From: 66-474 sp040388785
GTDB taxonomy: Bacteria; Pseudomonadota; Gammaproteobacteria; Xanthomonadales; Rhodanobacteraceae
Length of the DNA: 64,000 nt
Assembly: GCA_040388785.1 (NCBI GenBank)
Contig: JAZKBD010000030.1
Coordinates: 1-64,000 of the forward strand
Reading direction: 5' to 3'
This document shows positions 1 to 8,256 of the stretch, piece after piece. The stretch's first letter is position 1. Every line of letters starts with the position of its first letter. The position numbers and the translations under genes are program-made. The notes beneath the pieces are model-generated. The model was not told the DNA's origin. It saw nothing but the letters and a program-made list of their open reading frames with translations, and did no database searches.

Positions 1-106
1 TGCGACGATTCCTGGCATCGCTATCCTGAGTCAGGCGAACATTCAGCTTCAAACTGCGACACTGATCACATTTGGGCAATGGCCACCTCCTTTCGGGGCG
101 GCCTGA

Positions 107-1954
107 ATGGCACGACGCATGGATGCGGCGGGTTACGACATGAAGAAGGATTTCGCCCGCACCCGCTGGGTTCGCGAAGGCTACATTGCCGATGCCGGGT
201 GGTTCGGCCCCGAGTATCGCGCGCGCTTCGGATGGCTGTACACCCCAGAGGGGGTGAGCAACCCGATTGGAGTGGTCATCGTGCCGCCGTTCGGTAACGA
301 TGAAACGTGTGCGCACCGGACGCTCCGGCATCTTGCCGAAGCCAGCGCGCGCAGCGGTTTCCTGAGTTTGCGCTTCGATCTCGATGGTTGCGGCGACAGC
401 GCGGGCGACGAGTCCGACCCCGATCGCGTTGAATCCTGGATCGTCAGCGTGCACGACGCGTGCGATTGCATGCGTCGCGCCGGCGCGGCAAGCCTGGTGC
501 TGGTCGGTATCCGCCTCGGTGCCACGCTCGCGGCATTGACTGCGCAGCGCCGCGACGATGTCGCCGCACTGGTGGCATTCAATCCCGTCGTGCACGGCCA
601 CCGTTGGCTGCGCGAATTGCGCGCATTCCAGAACGCGATGAATTTGCAACAACCGCAGACCACGGGAGAAAACGGCGGGCAGGCGACCAGCGGCTTCTGG
701 TTGAACCCGGCAGCCTGCGAAACATTGACGAGAATCGACTTGACGCGCATCGCCGCGCCCACGGCTCGGGTGCTGCTGCTGGACCGCGACGACTTGCCCG
801 GCGCCGCCGATTGGCACCGGCATCTTCAGACAGAGGGGTGCCAGGTCGAGCAGCGGCGCATTCCGGGCTACGTCGAAATGATGATCGACCCGCACCTCAA
901 CCAGGTCGCGCAGGTTTTCATCGATGCATGCATCGATTACGTGCGTGGCATGGCGCGCCACGAGAGGATCGAGCCCGCCACCCACGTCTTGCCATTGCGT
1001 CCATTCGAGATGCTGCGCATCAGCGACACCTGGATCGAGGAAGCCGCGGTATCGCCCGGTGACGGCATCTTCGGCATCCTTGCCCGGCCGGCGAATTCAC
1101 ACCCGGATCGCGTGCTGCTGATCCTGAACGCCGGCGCGGTCCACCACATCGGCGTCAGCCGTTTCGACGTCGGCTTCTCGCGCCGGATGGCCGCCTCCGG
1201 GATGCAGGTGCTGCGGGTGGACCTGACCGGAATCGGCGACAGTCCCGCACGCGCTGGCGCAATCGAAAATGCGACCTACGGCCCCGACGGCGTCAAGGAC
1301 ATCGGCGTCTGCGTGAGTTGGCTGCGCGCACGCGGTGCGCGCGAGTTGATCATCGGCGGCATGTGCTCGGGAGCAAGCCACGCGCTGCGCGCCGCATTGG
1401 CGGGGCTGGCCATCGATGCGGCGTATCTCATCAACTGCGGCGTCTTCCTGGCGCGGCCGGGATTCGATTTCGGCACCGATCGCCGGTTCAACGACATCGC
1501 GCATTACAGCAAATCCGTGAAATCGGCTCGATCATGGCGAAAGCTGCTCAGCGGCCATGTCGATCTGCGCCGGATTGCGGTGGTGGCGGCGTGGAAGATT
1601 GCGCTGGAAGGCCAGGGCGCCATCCGGAATGGCGCTCGGCGCATCGGCATGCCATTGCGCGGAGACCTGGGCCGCGGCTTCGCCACATTGGCGCGGCGCG
1701 GCGTGAAGATTCATTTCCTTTACTCCGACAATGACCCGGGATTGATCCGCCTTGCCGTCGAAGCCGGTCCCCTGGTGCCAAAATACGTTCGCGCGGGGCA
1801 CTTCAGCATGCGCACGTTCGAGGGCGCCAATCACACGTTCACGCAACGATGGGCGCAGGCCGCGCTGTTGCTGGCCTTGCAGCAAATCATCAAGGCCTCG
1901 GCCACCGGCAGCATGCCTTCCGCATCTCCGCAACTCTCGCACGCCCAGCATTGA
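107..1954 (+). CDS. Tandem alpha/beta hydrolase, exosortase-associated type
   Basis: Two alpha/beta-hydrolase modules lie in one chain of up to 615 residues. The N-terminal module has the nucleophile-elbow pattern GIRLGA, with Arg where Ser is expected. The C-terminal module has GMCSGA, with Cys at that position, and a late GANHTF that could supply the catalytic His. This resembles the paired hydrolases that accompany exosortase A/polysaccharide loci, there usually two separate genes. The substrate is unknown; acyl or ester hydrolysis or transfer is likely. Three in-frame ATGs (107, 119, 140) compete and none has a convincing Shine-Dalgarno; the one at 140 (MKKDFARTRW) starts closest to the conserved part. 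A flavin reductase and a monooxygenase follow on the same strand. Confidence 0.7.
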   Translation: MARRMDAAGYDMKKDFARTRWVREGYIADAGWFGPEYRARFGWLYTPEGVSNPIGVVIVPPFGNDETCAHRTLRHLAEASARSGFLSLRFDLDGCGDSAGDESDPDRVESWIVSVHDACDCMRRAGAASLVLVGIRLGATLAALTAQRRDDVAALVAFNPVVHGHRWLRELRAFQNAMNLQQPQTTGENGGQATSGFWLNPAACETLTRIDLTRIAAPTARVLLLDRDDLPGAADWHRHLQTEGCQVEQRRIPGYVEMMIDPHLNQVAQVFIDACIDYVRGMARHERIEPATHVLPLRPFEMLRISDTWIEEAAVSPGDGIFGILARPANSHPDRVLLILNAGAVHHIGVSRFDVGFSRRMAASGMQVLRVDLTGIGDSPARAGAIENATYGPDGVKDIGVCVSWLRARGARELIIGGMCSGASHALRAALAGLAIDAAYLINCGVFLARPGFDFGTDRRFNDIAHYSKSVKSARSWRKLLSGHVDLRRIAVVAAWKIALEGQGAIRNGARRIGMPLRGDLGRGFATLARRGVKIHFLYSDNDPGLIRLAVEAGPLVPKYVRAGHFSMRTFEGANHTFTQRWAQAALLLALQQIIKASATGSMPSASPQLSHAQH

Positions 1955-2077
1955 CGCTGGCTGACGAGCATGGCGTAATCGGGCGCGCAACTTGCATGTT
2001 CCAGCAAGGGGATCACGCCATCCTCGAGCCGACGCAAGCAGGGCAGGCAATTCCGACCCGTCCTTGGGCCCATTCGC

Positions 2078-2611
2078 ATGACCAACGCTGCCGATCAAGC
2101 ACGCTCGATCGATCCGGTCCTGTTCCGGCGGGTCATGGGCCGTTTTGCGACCGGCGTGACGGTGGTGAGCTTCACGCGCGCCGGCCTGCCGGCAGGCATG
2201 ACGGTGAATTCGTTCCTGTCGGTATCGATGGAACCACCGCTCATCCTGGTCTCGGTGCGCAAGGCCTCCAGTTTCGTCGAGCACGTGCGCGTCGGCAGCC
2301 GCTGCGGGATCAACATCCTTTCCGAGCAGCAGCGCAAGCTGGGGCCGCATTTCGCCAACCAGCCCGAGCCCGACACCGACGCGCGCTTCCACGATCACGC
2401 GGGTACGCCCCTGCTGGATGGCAGCCTTGCCGAAATCGTCGCCCGCGTGGTGGACATCCACCCGGCCGGCGATCACTTGCTGTACATCGCGGAAATCGAG
2501 CACCTTGCCCACGGCCCGGAAGCGCAGCCACTGATTTTCTTCTCCGGCCGCTACAAACAGATCCATGCACACGACCCGATCGTGCAGTGGAACGCAGTGG
2601 ACGGCTGGTGA
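2078..2611 (+). CDS. Flavin reductase-domain protein (two-component monooxygenase reductase)
   Basis: A 177-residue protein covering one flavin-reductase-like domain (HpaC/HsaB type). It contains the characteristic RFATGVTVV stretch near the N-terminus, a GMTVNSF segment, and a C-terminal region ending in FFSGRYKQ. Members reduce FMN or FAD with NAD(P)H and hand the free reduced flavin to a partner oxygenase. The stop codon shares its last base with the ATG of the next gene (TGATG at 2609-2613), so the two are translationally coupled. That next gene is the expected oxygenase partner. The Shine-Dalgarno in front of 2078 is weak. The physiological substrate cannot be read from the sequence. Confidence 0.85.
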   Translation: MTNAADQARSIDPVLFRRVMGRFATGVTVVSFTRAGLPAGMTVNSFLSVSMEPPLILVSVRKASSFVEHVRVGSRCGINILSEQQRKLGPHFANQPEPDTDARFHDHAGTPLLDGSLAEIVARVVDIHPAGDHLLYIAEIEHLAHGPEAQPLIFFSGRYKQIHAHDPIVQWNAVDGW

Positions 2612-3831
2612 TGGCGGCGTCCCTGCGGCCACCGATGCAGCGCGCCAGCGACCAGACGCGCATGCTGCACGAGCAACTGCTGGGCGCCGCGAAATCGCTG
2701 CAACCACTGCTGGCCGAACACGCGGCCGAAACCGAACGCGAGCGGCGCATCGCCGACGCCAATATCGAAGCACTGCGCGATGCCGGCCTGTTCCGGATGC
2801 TGACGCCCAAGCGCTGCGGTGGTCACGAAATCGGCGCGCGCGCATGGCTGGACGTCGTCGCGCTGGTCGCCGAATCGTGCGGCTCCACCGCGTGGGTGCT
2901 GAGCCTGCTGACGAACGCCGCATGGTTCGCCGGAATGCTGGGCGATGATGCCCGCGCCGAAATCTTCGACAAGAACCCGAATACGCGCATCGCCGGCGTT
3001 TTCGCACCCTGCGAGGGCATGCGGCGCGAAGGCGCGGGCATCCGCATTTCCGGCAAGTGGTTCTGGGCTTCGGGTTCGCTGCACGCGGATTGGGCCATGC
3101 TGGGCGTGCTGGAGCGCGACGCGCAGGCGCGCGTGATCGACCACTGGCTCGGCTTCGTGCCGATGCGCGAACTCGCCATCGAAAACACGTGGTACGCCTC
3201 GGGCATGAAAGGCACCGGCAGCAATTGCCTGGTCGCCGCAAACCTCTTCATCCCGGCGCACCGGCTGATGTCGCTTCGCGAGGCCATCGCAGGCACGATT
3301 CCGAACACGAATCCGGACGAAACCCTTTATAGGGCGGCGTGCGTGCCCATGATGGTGCTGGCCCTGCTCGGCCCGCAGCTCGGACTGGCGCGCGCCGCGT
3401 TGCAGCACGTCCTTTCGGGGGCCGGCCGGCGCAATGTTCCGTACACGATCTATCAGCGCGAGGCCGACTCGCCCGGCTTCCAGATGCAGATCGCCGAGGC
3501 TGCGTTGAAGATCGACAGCGCGCATCTGCATGCCTACCGCATTGCCGATGACATCGATGCGTTCGCCGGCCGCGGCCAGCGCATGGACCTGACCACCCGC
3601 GCCCGTGCCCGCGCCAGCGCGGGTTACGTCGGCAAGCTCGTGACCGAAGCCATCAATACGCTGATCTCGGCTTACGGTGCGGGCGCCTTTGCCGATGCCA
3701 ATCCGCTGCAACGCATCTGGCGTGATGCCAATACCGCCGCACGCCATGCGCTCGTGCTGCCGCCCGTGTGCGAGGAAATCTACGGCAAGGCGTTGCTGGG
3801 CCTGGACAACAACATCACGCCGTTGATCTGA
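2611..3831 (+). CDS. Acyl-CoA dehydrogenase-fold flavin-dependent monooxygenase
   Basis: A 406-residue protein of the acyl-CoA-dehydrogenase fold, related to HsaA/HpaB-like and pigment-production hydroxylases. Recognisable parts are the N-terminal helical region (RDAGLFRMLTPKRCGG), a middle beta segment (ISGKWFWASGS and TWYASGMKGTGSN) and a C-terminal helical bundle. Such enzymes use reduced flavin and oxygen to hydroxylate aromatic or polyketide-type substrates. The ATG at 2611 overlaps the stop of the upstream flavin reductase, the expected partner. The open frame extends further upstream, but that part overlaps the reductase and carries no family sequence. The association with the tandem hydrolase suggests a small secondary-metabolite or lipid-modification operon; this is inference. 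Confidence 0.82.
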   Translation: MAASLRPPMQRASDQTRMLHEQLLGAAKSLQPLLAEHAAETERERRIADANIEALRDAGLFRMLTPKRCGGHEIGARAWLDVVALVAESCGSTAWVLSLLTNAAWFAGMLGDDARAEIFDKNPNTRIAGVFAPCEGMRREGAGIRISGKWFWASGSLHADWAMLGVLERDAQARVIDHWLGFVPMRELAIENTWYASGMKGTGSNCLVAANLFIPAHRLMSLREAIAGTIPNTNPDETLYRAACVPMMVLALLGPQLGLARAALQHVLSGAGRRNVPYTIYQREADSPGFQMQIAEAALKIDSAHLHAYRIADDIDAFAGRGQRMDLTTRARARASAGYVGKLVTEAINTLISAYGAGAFADANPLQRIWRDANTAARHALVLPPVCEEIYGKALLGLDNNITPLI

Positions 3832-3845
3832 ACCTTCGGCAAGCC

Positions 3846-3877
3846 CGGCGACGCGCCCCGTACCGGACGCGTCGCCG
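3846..3877. terminator. Hairpin between convergent genes
   Basis: Perfect 10-bp inverted repeat (CGGCGACGCG and its complement) around a 12-base loop, placed between the convergent monooxygenase and lipoprotein genes. There is no T-run on either side, so it is a candidate bidirectional stem rather than a classical intrinsic terminator. Confidence 0.45.
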
Positions 3878-3887
3878 AAACCAGGAA

Positions 3888-4610
3888 TCAGGAGGCCGGC
3901 GGCGTCGCTCCGCTGAACTTCACCGCGGTAGCGCCGGTGATCGTTCCCGACACGTGCGCCTGGTCGTTGATGTAGAGCTTGACCGGCCGTTCGAACGTGA
4001 GCGGACCGTTCACCGTGGCGCCGGCGCCGATCGTGATGGTCGGGATGTTGTCGCTGGAGAAATGGATGCCGAAGATGCCGTTGTCTTTCGGCTTCACGAC
4101 CTTGATGCCGCCATCCACCACCGCGTTGCCGCTGATGTCGATGTCGCCGTTGACGGTGGTGATGCCCTGGCCGACGTGCGCGCCGTCGATGGTGATGTGG
4201 CTGTTGACGTTGGTGAGCTTGCCGTTCACCGCCGAACCGGCGGCGAGGTCGAGCTTGCCGTTCACCGCAGTCACGTCGCCGGATACCGTGGCGTTCTTGT
4301 CCAGGCTCACGCTGCCGTTGACGGTCTCGACGCTGCCGGCGGTGGCATGTTCGCCAAGCGTGATGCCGCCGTTCACGGTATTGGCGCTGCCCACCTTGGC
4401 ATTCTCTGCCAGATGGATCGAACCATTGACGGTGGAAGCCTTGTCGGCCTTGGCGTTGCTCTCGACGTGCACGGAACCATTCACGGTGCTGGCATCGGAA
4501 ACGCTGGTGCCGGCCGCGACATCAACCGAACCGTTGACGCCGTTGATGCACGCGGCGAGCGGCAGCGCCAGCAGCGCGAGTGCAAGGATGCGGAAACGTG
4601 CGGATCGCAT
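3888..4610 (-). CDS. VNG-repeat outer-membrane lipoprotein, beta-helix-like
   Basis: A 240-residue lipoprotein. The N-terminus is a lipoprotein signal ending LPLAAC (Cys21). The body then repeats a unit of 18-19 residues beginning TVNGS or a close variant (AVNGK, NVNSH, TVNGD) about seven to eight times, each followed by a short alternating hydrophobic strand and an Ala- or Asn-rich turn. This pattern fits a right-handed beta-helix similar to polymer-forming bactofilin-type or DUF4097-type domains. The C-terminal 60 residues break the repeat. A good Shine-Dalgarno (GGAGG) lies 6 bases upstream of ATG. Two palindromes lie in the upstream region. The function is not known; a structural or envelope role is inferred. 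Confidence 0.75.
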   Translation of the reverse strand: MRSARFRILALALLALPLAACINGVNGSVDVAAGTSVSDASTVNGSVHVESNAKADKASTVNGSIHLAENAKVGSANTVNGGITLGEHATAGSVETVNGSVSLDKNATVSGDVTAVNGKLDLAAGSAVNGKLTNVNSHITIDGAHVGQGITTVNGDIDISGNAVVDGGIKVVKPKDNGIFGIHFSSDNIPTITIGAGATVNGPLTFERPVKLYINDQAHVSGTITGATAVKFSGATPPAS

Positions 4611-4657
4611 GGGAACCTCCTGCGCGGTGCGCTTTGTCCAGTACCGATCGTGCCTGA

Positions 4658-4678
4658 CTATTGTGGTGTCGACAATAG
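4658..4678. promoter_or_regulatory. Inverted repeat, possible operator
   Basis: 7-bp arms CTATTGT/ACAATAG around a 7-base spacer, 48 bp upstream of the VNG-repeat lipoprotein start and inside the divergent region shared with gpmA. No regulator can be named. Confidence 0.35.
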
Positions 4679-4689
4679 GCCGAAAGAGC

Positions 4690-4705
4690 CATGACAGTTG
4701 TCATG
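4690..4705. promoter_or_regulatory. Near-perfect palindrome, possible operator
   Basis: CATGACAGTTGTCATG has 7-bp arms around two central bases and lies 11 bp from the neighbouring inverted repeat. The compact TGACA-N2-TGTCA form is typical of dimeric regulator sites. It lies 80 bp upstream of the lipoprotein gene and 180 bp upstream of gpmA. Confidence 0.45.
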
Positions 4706-4886
4706 CGATCATCCCTGGTCGCTGCCCGATGGAGGTTGACCGCGGATTCGCGATTTTTCGGTCGCCGACTCCAGAACGGCCATCAGAGCCGCCATCCATG
4801 CCGGGAGATCCGTGGCCCGACGTTCCACGAAGCCGCTTCGATCGGCCATCATTAGAATGTATCGTTTTCGCGAACGAGCCTACGCC

Positions 4887-5636
4887 ATGCACACCCTCGT
4901 GATGATCCGCCACGGCCAGTCGCTGTGGAACCGGGAAAACCGCTTCACCGGCTGGGCCGACATCGACCTTTCCGAGCAGGGCCGCGTGGAAGCGCGCGAA
5001 GCCGGCGAACTGCTGAAGCGTGAGGGCTACGCGTTCGATGTCGCGCATACCTCGGTGCTGACGCGCGCGGTGCACACGTTGTGGGGCATCCAGGACGCGA
5101 TGGATCTGGCGTGGTTGCCGGTCGTCACCGACTGGCGCTTGAACGAGCGTCACTATGGCGCGCTGACCGGCATGAACAAGGCGGAGATCGCCGCGAAGCA
5201 CGGCGACGAGCAGGTGCACATCTGGCGGCGCAGCTACGACGTGCCGCCGCCGCCGCTCGATCCGGCCGACAATTTCTGCGCGAACGATCCGCGCTACGCG
5301 AGACTCGATCCGGCGCAGATTCCGTTGACCGAATGCCTGAAGGACACCGTGGCGCGCGTGCTGCCGTACTGGCACGAAGTGCTGGCGCCGGCGATCCGTT
5401 CCGGCCAGCGCGTGCTGGTGGCCGCGCACGGCAACTCGATGCGCGCGCTGGTGAAATACCTCGATGGCATTTCCGACGCCGACATCACCGGGCTCAATAT
5501 TCCCAATGGCATCCCGTTGGTGTACCAGTTCGACGACGCCCTGAAACCCGCCAACCACTTCTATCTCGGCGATGCGGATGCAATCGCCGCGAAGGAAGCG
5601 GCGGTGGCGGCACAGGGGCGAGCGGCCGCGGGTTAG
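4887..5636 (+). CDS. gpmA: 2,3-bisphosphoglycerate-dependent phosphoglycerate mutase
   Basis: Interconverts 3- and 2-phosphoglycerate in glycolysis and gluconeogenesis. The 249-residue length is normal for GpmA. It starts MHTLVMIRHGQSLWN, with the phospho-accepting His in RHGQS; ERHYGAL and HGNSMRAL give the other active-site segments. The open frame extends 25 codons upstream, but family members begin at the ATG at 4887. A TAGAAT hexamer at 4853-4858 could be the -10 box. It is convergent with ubiB. The C-terminus is Ala-rich and adds no domain. Confidence 0.95.
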   Translation: MHTLVMIRHGQSLWNRENRFTGWADIDLSEQGRVEAREAGELLKREGYAFDVAHTSVLTRAVHTLWGIQDAMDLAWLPVVTDWRLNERHYGALTGMNKAEIAAKHGDEQVHIWRRSYDVPPPPLDPADNFCANDPRYARLDPAQIPLTECLKDTVARVLPYWHEVLAPAIRSGQRVLVAAHGNSMRALVKYLDGISDADITGLNIPNGIPLVYQFDDALKPANHFYLGDADAIAAKEAAVAAQGRAAAG

Positions 5637-5692
5637 CCTAGCGAGCGCTGGCCGCGCGAGCCTGGCAACGCCTGTTTGGTCCCACTGCCGAG

Positions 5693-7432
5693 CTACTCCT
5701 GCGCGCGCTTCTTCCACGGCCACGCCGCCGCGAAACTCGCCAGCCCGACCACGCCGATGAGCGCGGGGAGCCAGAGGTGCTGGTGCGGCCCCAGCGCGTA
5801 CACCAACGCGGCGCCGATCAGCAGCGCGCCGCCGAACGCGGCGGCAAGAATGCGTCGCTGGATCTCGCGCTGCAGGACGCGCAGGTGTTCGAGCTCGCGC
5901 TCGCCGAACTGCAGCGGCCCGTTGCCCTCGGCCAGCTTGTCGAGCGCGCTGTGGACGCGTTCCGGAATCAGCGGCGCGATGCGCAGCCACTCGGGAATGC
6001 GTTTGCGCATTTCATGCAACGCGTGGCGCAGGCTGTAACGGTCCGCGACGATGCGCTTCAGCACCGGTTGCGCCACCGACCAGATGTCGATTTGCGGATC
6101 GAGCTGACGCCCGAGTCCCTCGACGTTCAGCAGGGTTTTCTGCAACAGGATCAATTGCGGCTGCAGCGTGAGCTCGAAGCGGCGCGCGGTGCTGAACAGT
6201 TTCGCGACCACTTCGGCCAACGAGATTTCCGAAAGCGGGCGCGTGAAATACGGTTCGCACACGGTGCGGATCGCGGCTTCCAGTTCGTCCACGCGGATGT
6301 GGCGCGGCATCCAGCCGGCCGCGAGGTGCAGTTCCGCAATGCGGCGGTAATTGCGCTCGAACATCGCGATGAAATTTTCCGCGAGCCAGTACTGGTCCTC
6401 GTCCGGCAGCGAACCCATGATGCCGAAATCCAGCGCGATGAAACGCGGATCGCGGGTGCGCGTGGGATCGACCCAGATGTTGCCGGGATGCGCGTCGGCG
6501 TGGAAAAAGTTGTCGCGGAACACCTGTTCGTAAAAGAGCCGCACGCCTTTCGCCGCCAGCATGCGGCGGTCGATGCCGGCCTGGTCGAGCGCAACGACGT
6601 CGTCGGCGGGGATGCCGTGCACGCGTTCCATCGTCAGCACTTTCTCGCCGGTGTGCGACCAGAAGATTTCCGGCACGTACAGGTCGTCGGAGTTTTCGAA
6701 ATTGCGGCGCAGCAGGCTGGCGTTGGCGCCCTCGTTCTGCAGGTTCAACTCGTTGTGCAGGGTCTTGGCGACTTCGTTGAACATGTCGCGCGGGCGGATC
6801 TTGTCGGCCTGCGGGTGCCAGCGCTCGACCATGCCGGCCAGCGCATCCAGCAATTCGAGGTTGCGTGCGATGTTCCGCGCGACGTTCGGGCGCAGCACCT
6901 TGACCACGACTTCGCGCGCATGCGCCGGCGGGGCGATGGAAGATGCGTCGATTTTTGCGGGGCTGGCCCGCGGAACGTCGCCCGCGCGGCGCGACATCGG
7001 CAGCAAGCGCGCCGCGTGCACCTGCGCGATGGACGCCGAAGCGAGCGGCGCTTCATCGAAACTCACGTACAACTCGCCGATCGGCTTGCCGAGCGATTCC
7101 TCGACGATCGCGCGCGCGATGGCGCCGGGGAAAGGCGGCACCTGGTCCTGCAGGTGCGCAAGTTCGTCGGCGACGTCTTCGGGAATCAGGTCGCGGCGGG
7201 TCGACAACACCTGCCCCGCCTTGACCCAGATCGGACCCAGTTCGGTCAGCGCGAGGCGCAGGCGCGCGCCGCGCGGGAGCGCCGCGATCTGTTTGCGCGG
7301 CCGCGGCAACAGCGCGCGCAGCCAGCGCAGCGGGCGCATCCCGTGCGCCTCGTCGATCAGGTCGTCGATGCGATAGCGCACCAGTACCGCGGCAACGTGC
7401 ACGACGCGCGGCAACAGGCGCAGCGACGTCAT
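5693..7432 (-). CDS. ubiB: Ubiquinone biosynthesis accessory kinase-like ATPase UbiB
   Basis: An atypical ABC1/ADCK-family protein of 579 residues needed for ubiquinone synthesis at the inner membrane. It has the signature VKAGQ near residues 70-74, the Ala-rich loop ASASIAQVH near 131-139, the Lys of VVVKVL near 178, and the metal-binding segment LDFGIMG. Two hydrophobic C-terminal segments anchor it. There is an unusual insertion of about 30 residues (roughly 144-172, Ser/Ala/Pro-rich) between the Ala-rich loop and the nucleotide-binding Lys strand, where most homologues have a short turn. The start overlaps the ubiJ stop by four bases (ATGA), so ubiJ-ubiB form a coupled pair. Confidence 0.95.
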   Translation of the reverse strand: MTSLRLLPRVVHVAAVLVRYRIDDLIDEAHGMRPLRWLRALLPRPRKQIAALPRGARLRLALTELGPIWVKAGQVLSTRRDLIPEDVADELAHLQDQVPPFPGAIARAIVEESLGKPIGELYVSFDEAPLASASIAQVHAARLLPMSRRAGDVPRASPAKIDASSIAPPAHAREVVVKVLRPNVARNIARNLELLDALAGMVERWHPQADKIRPRDMFNEVAKTLHNELNLQNEGANASLLRRNFENSDDLYVPEIFWSHTGEKVLTMERVHGIPADDVVALDQAGIDRRMLAAKGVRLFYEQVFRDNFFHADAHPGNIWVDPTRTRDPRFIALDFGIMGSLPDEDQYWLAENFIAMFERNYRRIAELHLAAGWMPRHIRVDELEAAIRTVCEPYFTRPLSEISLAEVVAKLFSTARRFELTLQPQLILLQKTLLNVEGLGRQLDPQIDIWSVAQPVLKRIVADRYSLRHALHEMRKRIPEWLRIAPLIPERVHSALDKLAEGNGPLQFGERELEHLRVLQREIQRRILAAAFGGALLIGAALVYALGPHQHLWLPALIGVVGLASFAAAWPWKKRAQE

Positions 7433-8088
7433 GGCTTGGCGTCTCCGAGGCGTGCAACGCGCGCGGCCAACCGCTCGGTGCGCTCGCGCAGCGCGTCGAC
7501 GTCGTCGAGGAACGCATTCATCTCGGCGGGGGGCACCGTCAGACGCGCTTCATCGCGCAACCAGTCGACGCCGTCGTCGCGAAGATGCTTTGCGCCCTGG
7601 CCGATCCATTGCGCGGCGTCGTGCAGCGCGCGCGCGATCGCAGTGCCTGCCACTTCGCCGAACACGGCGGCGAACGCCGCTTCGAAATCCGGCTTGTAGT
7701 CGCGCGCGAGCTGCTGCACGCGATGCGCCAGTTCGGCATCCCCCGCGATTTCGACCTTGCCTGCGGGTCGCGCATCGCCGTTGCCGCGGCCCAGCGCCAT
7801 CGCCAAAAGCGCGCCCGGCGTCGCATTGACCTCGAAGTCGTTGGCACTGCCGTCGCTGGCGACACCGGGCGGCGGCTCGATCTGCAGGGTGCCGTTGCGG
7901 GCGGCAATGGCGAAGGCGATTTCGGGCCCGCGCAGGTGCACGCCGATGCGGCGGCCCTCCAGTTTGCCGATCGCGGCGCGCGCATCGGGATCGAGCGCCA
8001 GCAAACGGTTCAGAGCCAGCGTAAGCGCGAGCCCACCCAGTCTGCGCAGCGGATGGGGAATCCAGGCATTCGGTTCACGTTCGGACAT
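7429..8088 (-). CDS. ubiJ: Ubiquinone biosynthesis accessory factor UbiJ (SCP2 domain)
   Basis: A 219-residue SCP2-like lipid-binding protein that helps assemble the cytosolic Ubi complex. An N-terminal hydrophobic helix (GGLALTLALNRLLALDP) is followed by the SCP2 fold (GRRIGVHLRGPEIAFAI, then FEVNATPGALLAMALGR) and a charged C-terminal helix. The frame stays open to 8193, but the ATG at 8088 (MSEREPNAW) is preferred because the upstream extension has no family sequence and would run antisense through the riboswitch described at 8158-8256. An ATG at 8112 is also possible. The stop overlaps the ubiB start. ubiE is not adjacent; it lies 5.7 kb away on the other strand. Confidence 0.88.
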   Translation of the reverse strand: MSEREPNAWIPHPLRRLGGLALTLALNRLLALDPDARAAIGKLEGRRIGVHLRGPEIAFAIAARNGTLQIEPPPGVASDGSANDFEVNATPGALLAMALGRGNGDARPAGKVEIAGDAELAHRVQQLARDYKPDFEAAFAAVFGEVAGTAIARALHDAAQWIGQGAKHLRDDGVDWLRDEARLTVPPAEMNAFLDDVDALRERTERLAARVARLGDAKP

Positions 8089-8157
8089 TCCGGAATTGTA
8101 ACGTCGCGCCATTAACGAAGGCCCGGCGTTGCGGCCGATGCCGCTCGCCGTTACCCT

Positions 8158-8256
8158 GCCGGCACTCCGTCGGGGAGTAGCCGCGTCAGGCATGCTGCCG
8201 GATGGCTCCGCGTCAACATGCTCGGCCGACAGGCCGTGGCGCGAGCGATCGCATAT
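8158..8256 (+). promoter_or_regulatory. yybP-ykoY manganese riboswitch
   Basis: Carries the two most conserved blocks of this riboswitch class in the right order and spacing: GGGGAGTAG at 8172-8180 and GTCAACATGCTCG at 8212-8224. After the second block comes a stem-loop CGGCC-GACA-GGCCG (8223-8236) closed by outer GCTCG/CGAGC pairs (8220-8224 with 8242-8246). Between the two blocks there is a possible hairpin at GGCATGCTGCC. The class senses Mn2+ and controls exporters such as MntP and UPF0016/GDT1 proteins, and the next gene on this strand is a GDT1-family gene. The closing P1 stem is not obvious, and the boundaries are approximate. Identification rests on recognised motifs, not a covariance search. 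Confidence 0.85.

Noticed and set aside
5777..7699. Long open frame antisense to ubiB
   Set aside because: High-GC codon use leaves the opposite strand free of stops; the peptide has no family features and ubiB is certain.
8088..8193. N-terminal extension of UbiJ to 8193
   Set aside because: The extension runs antisense into the manganese riboswitch and contains no UbiJ sequence.
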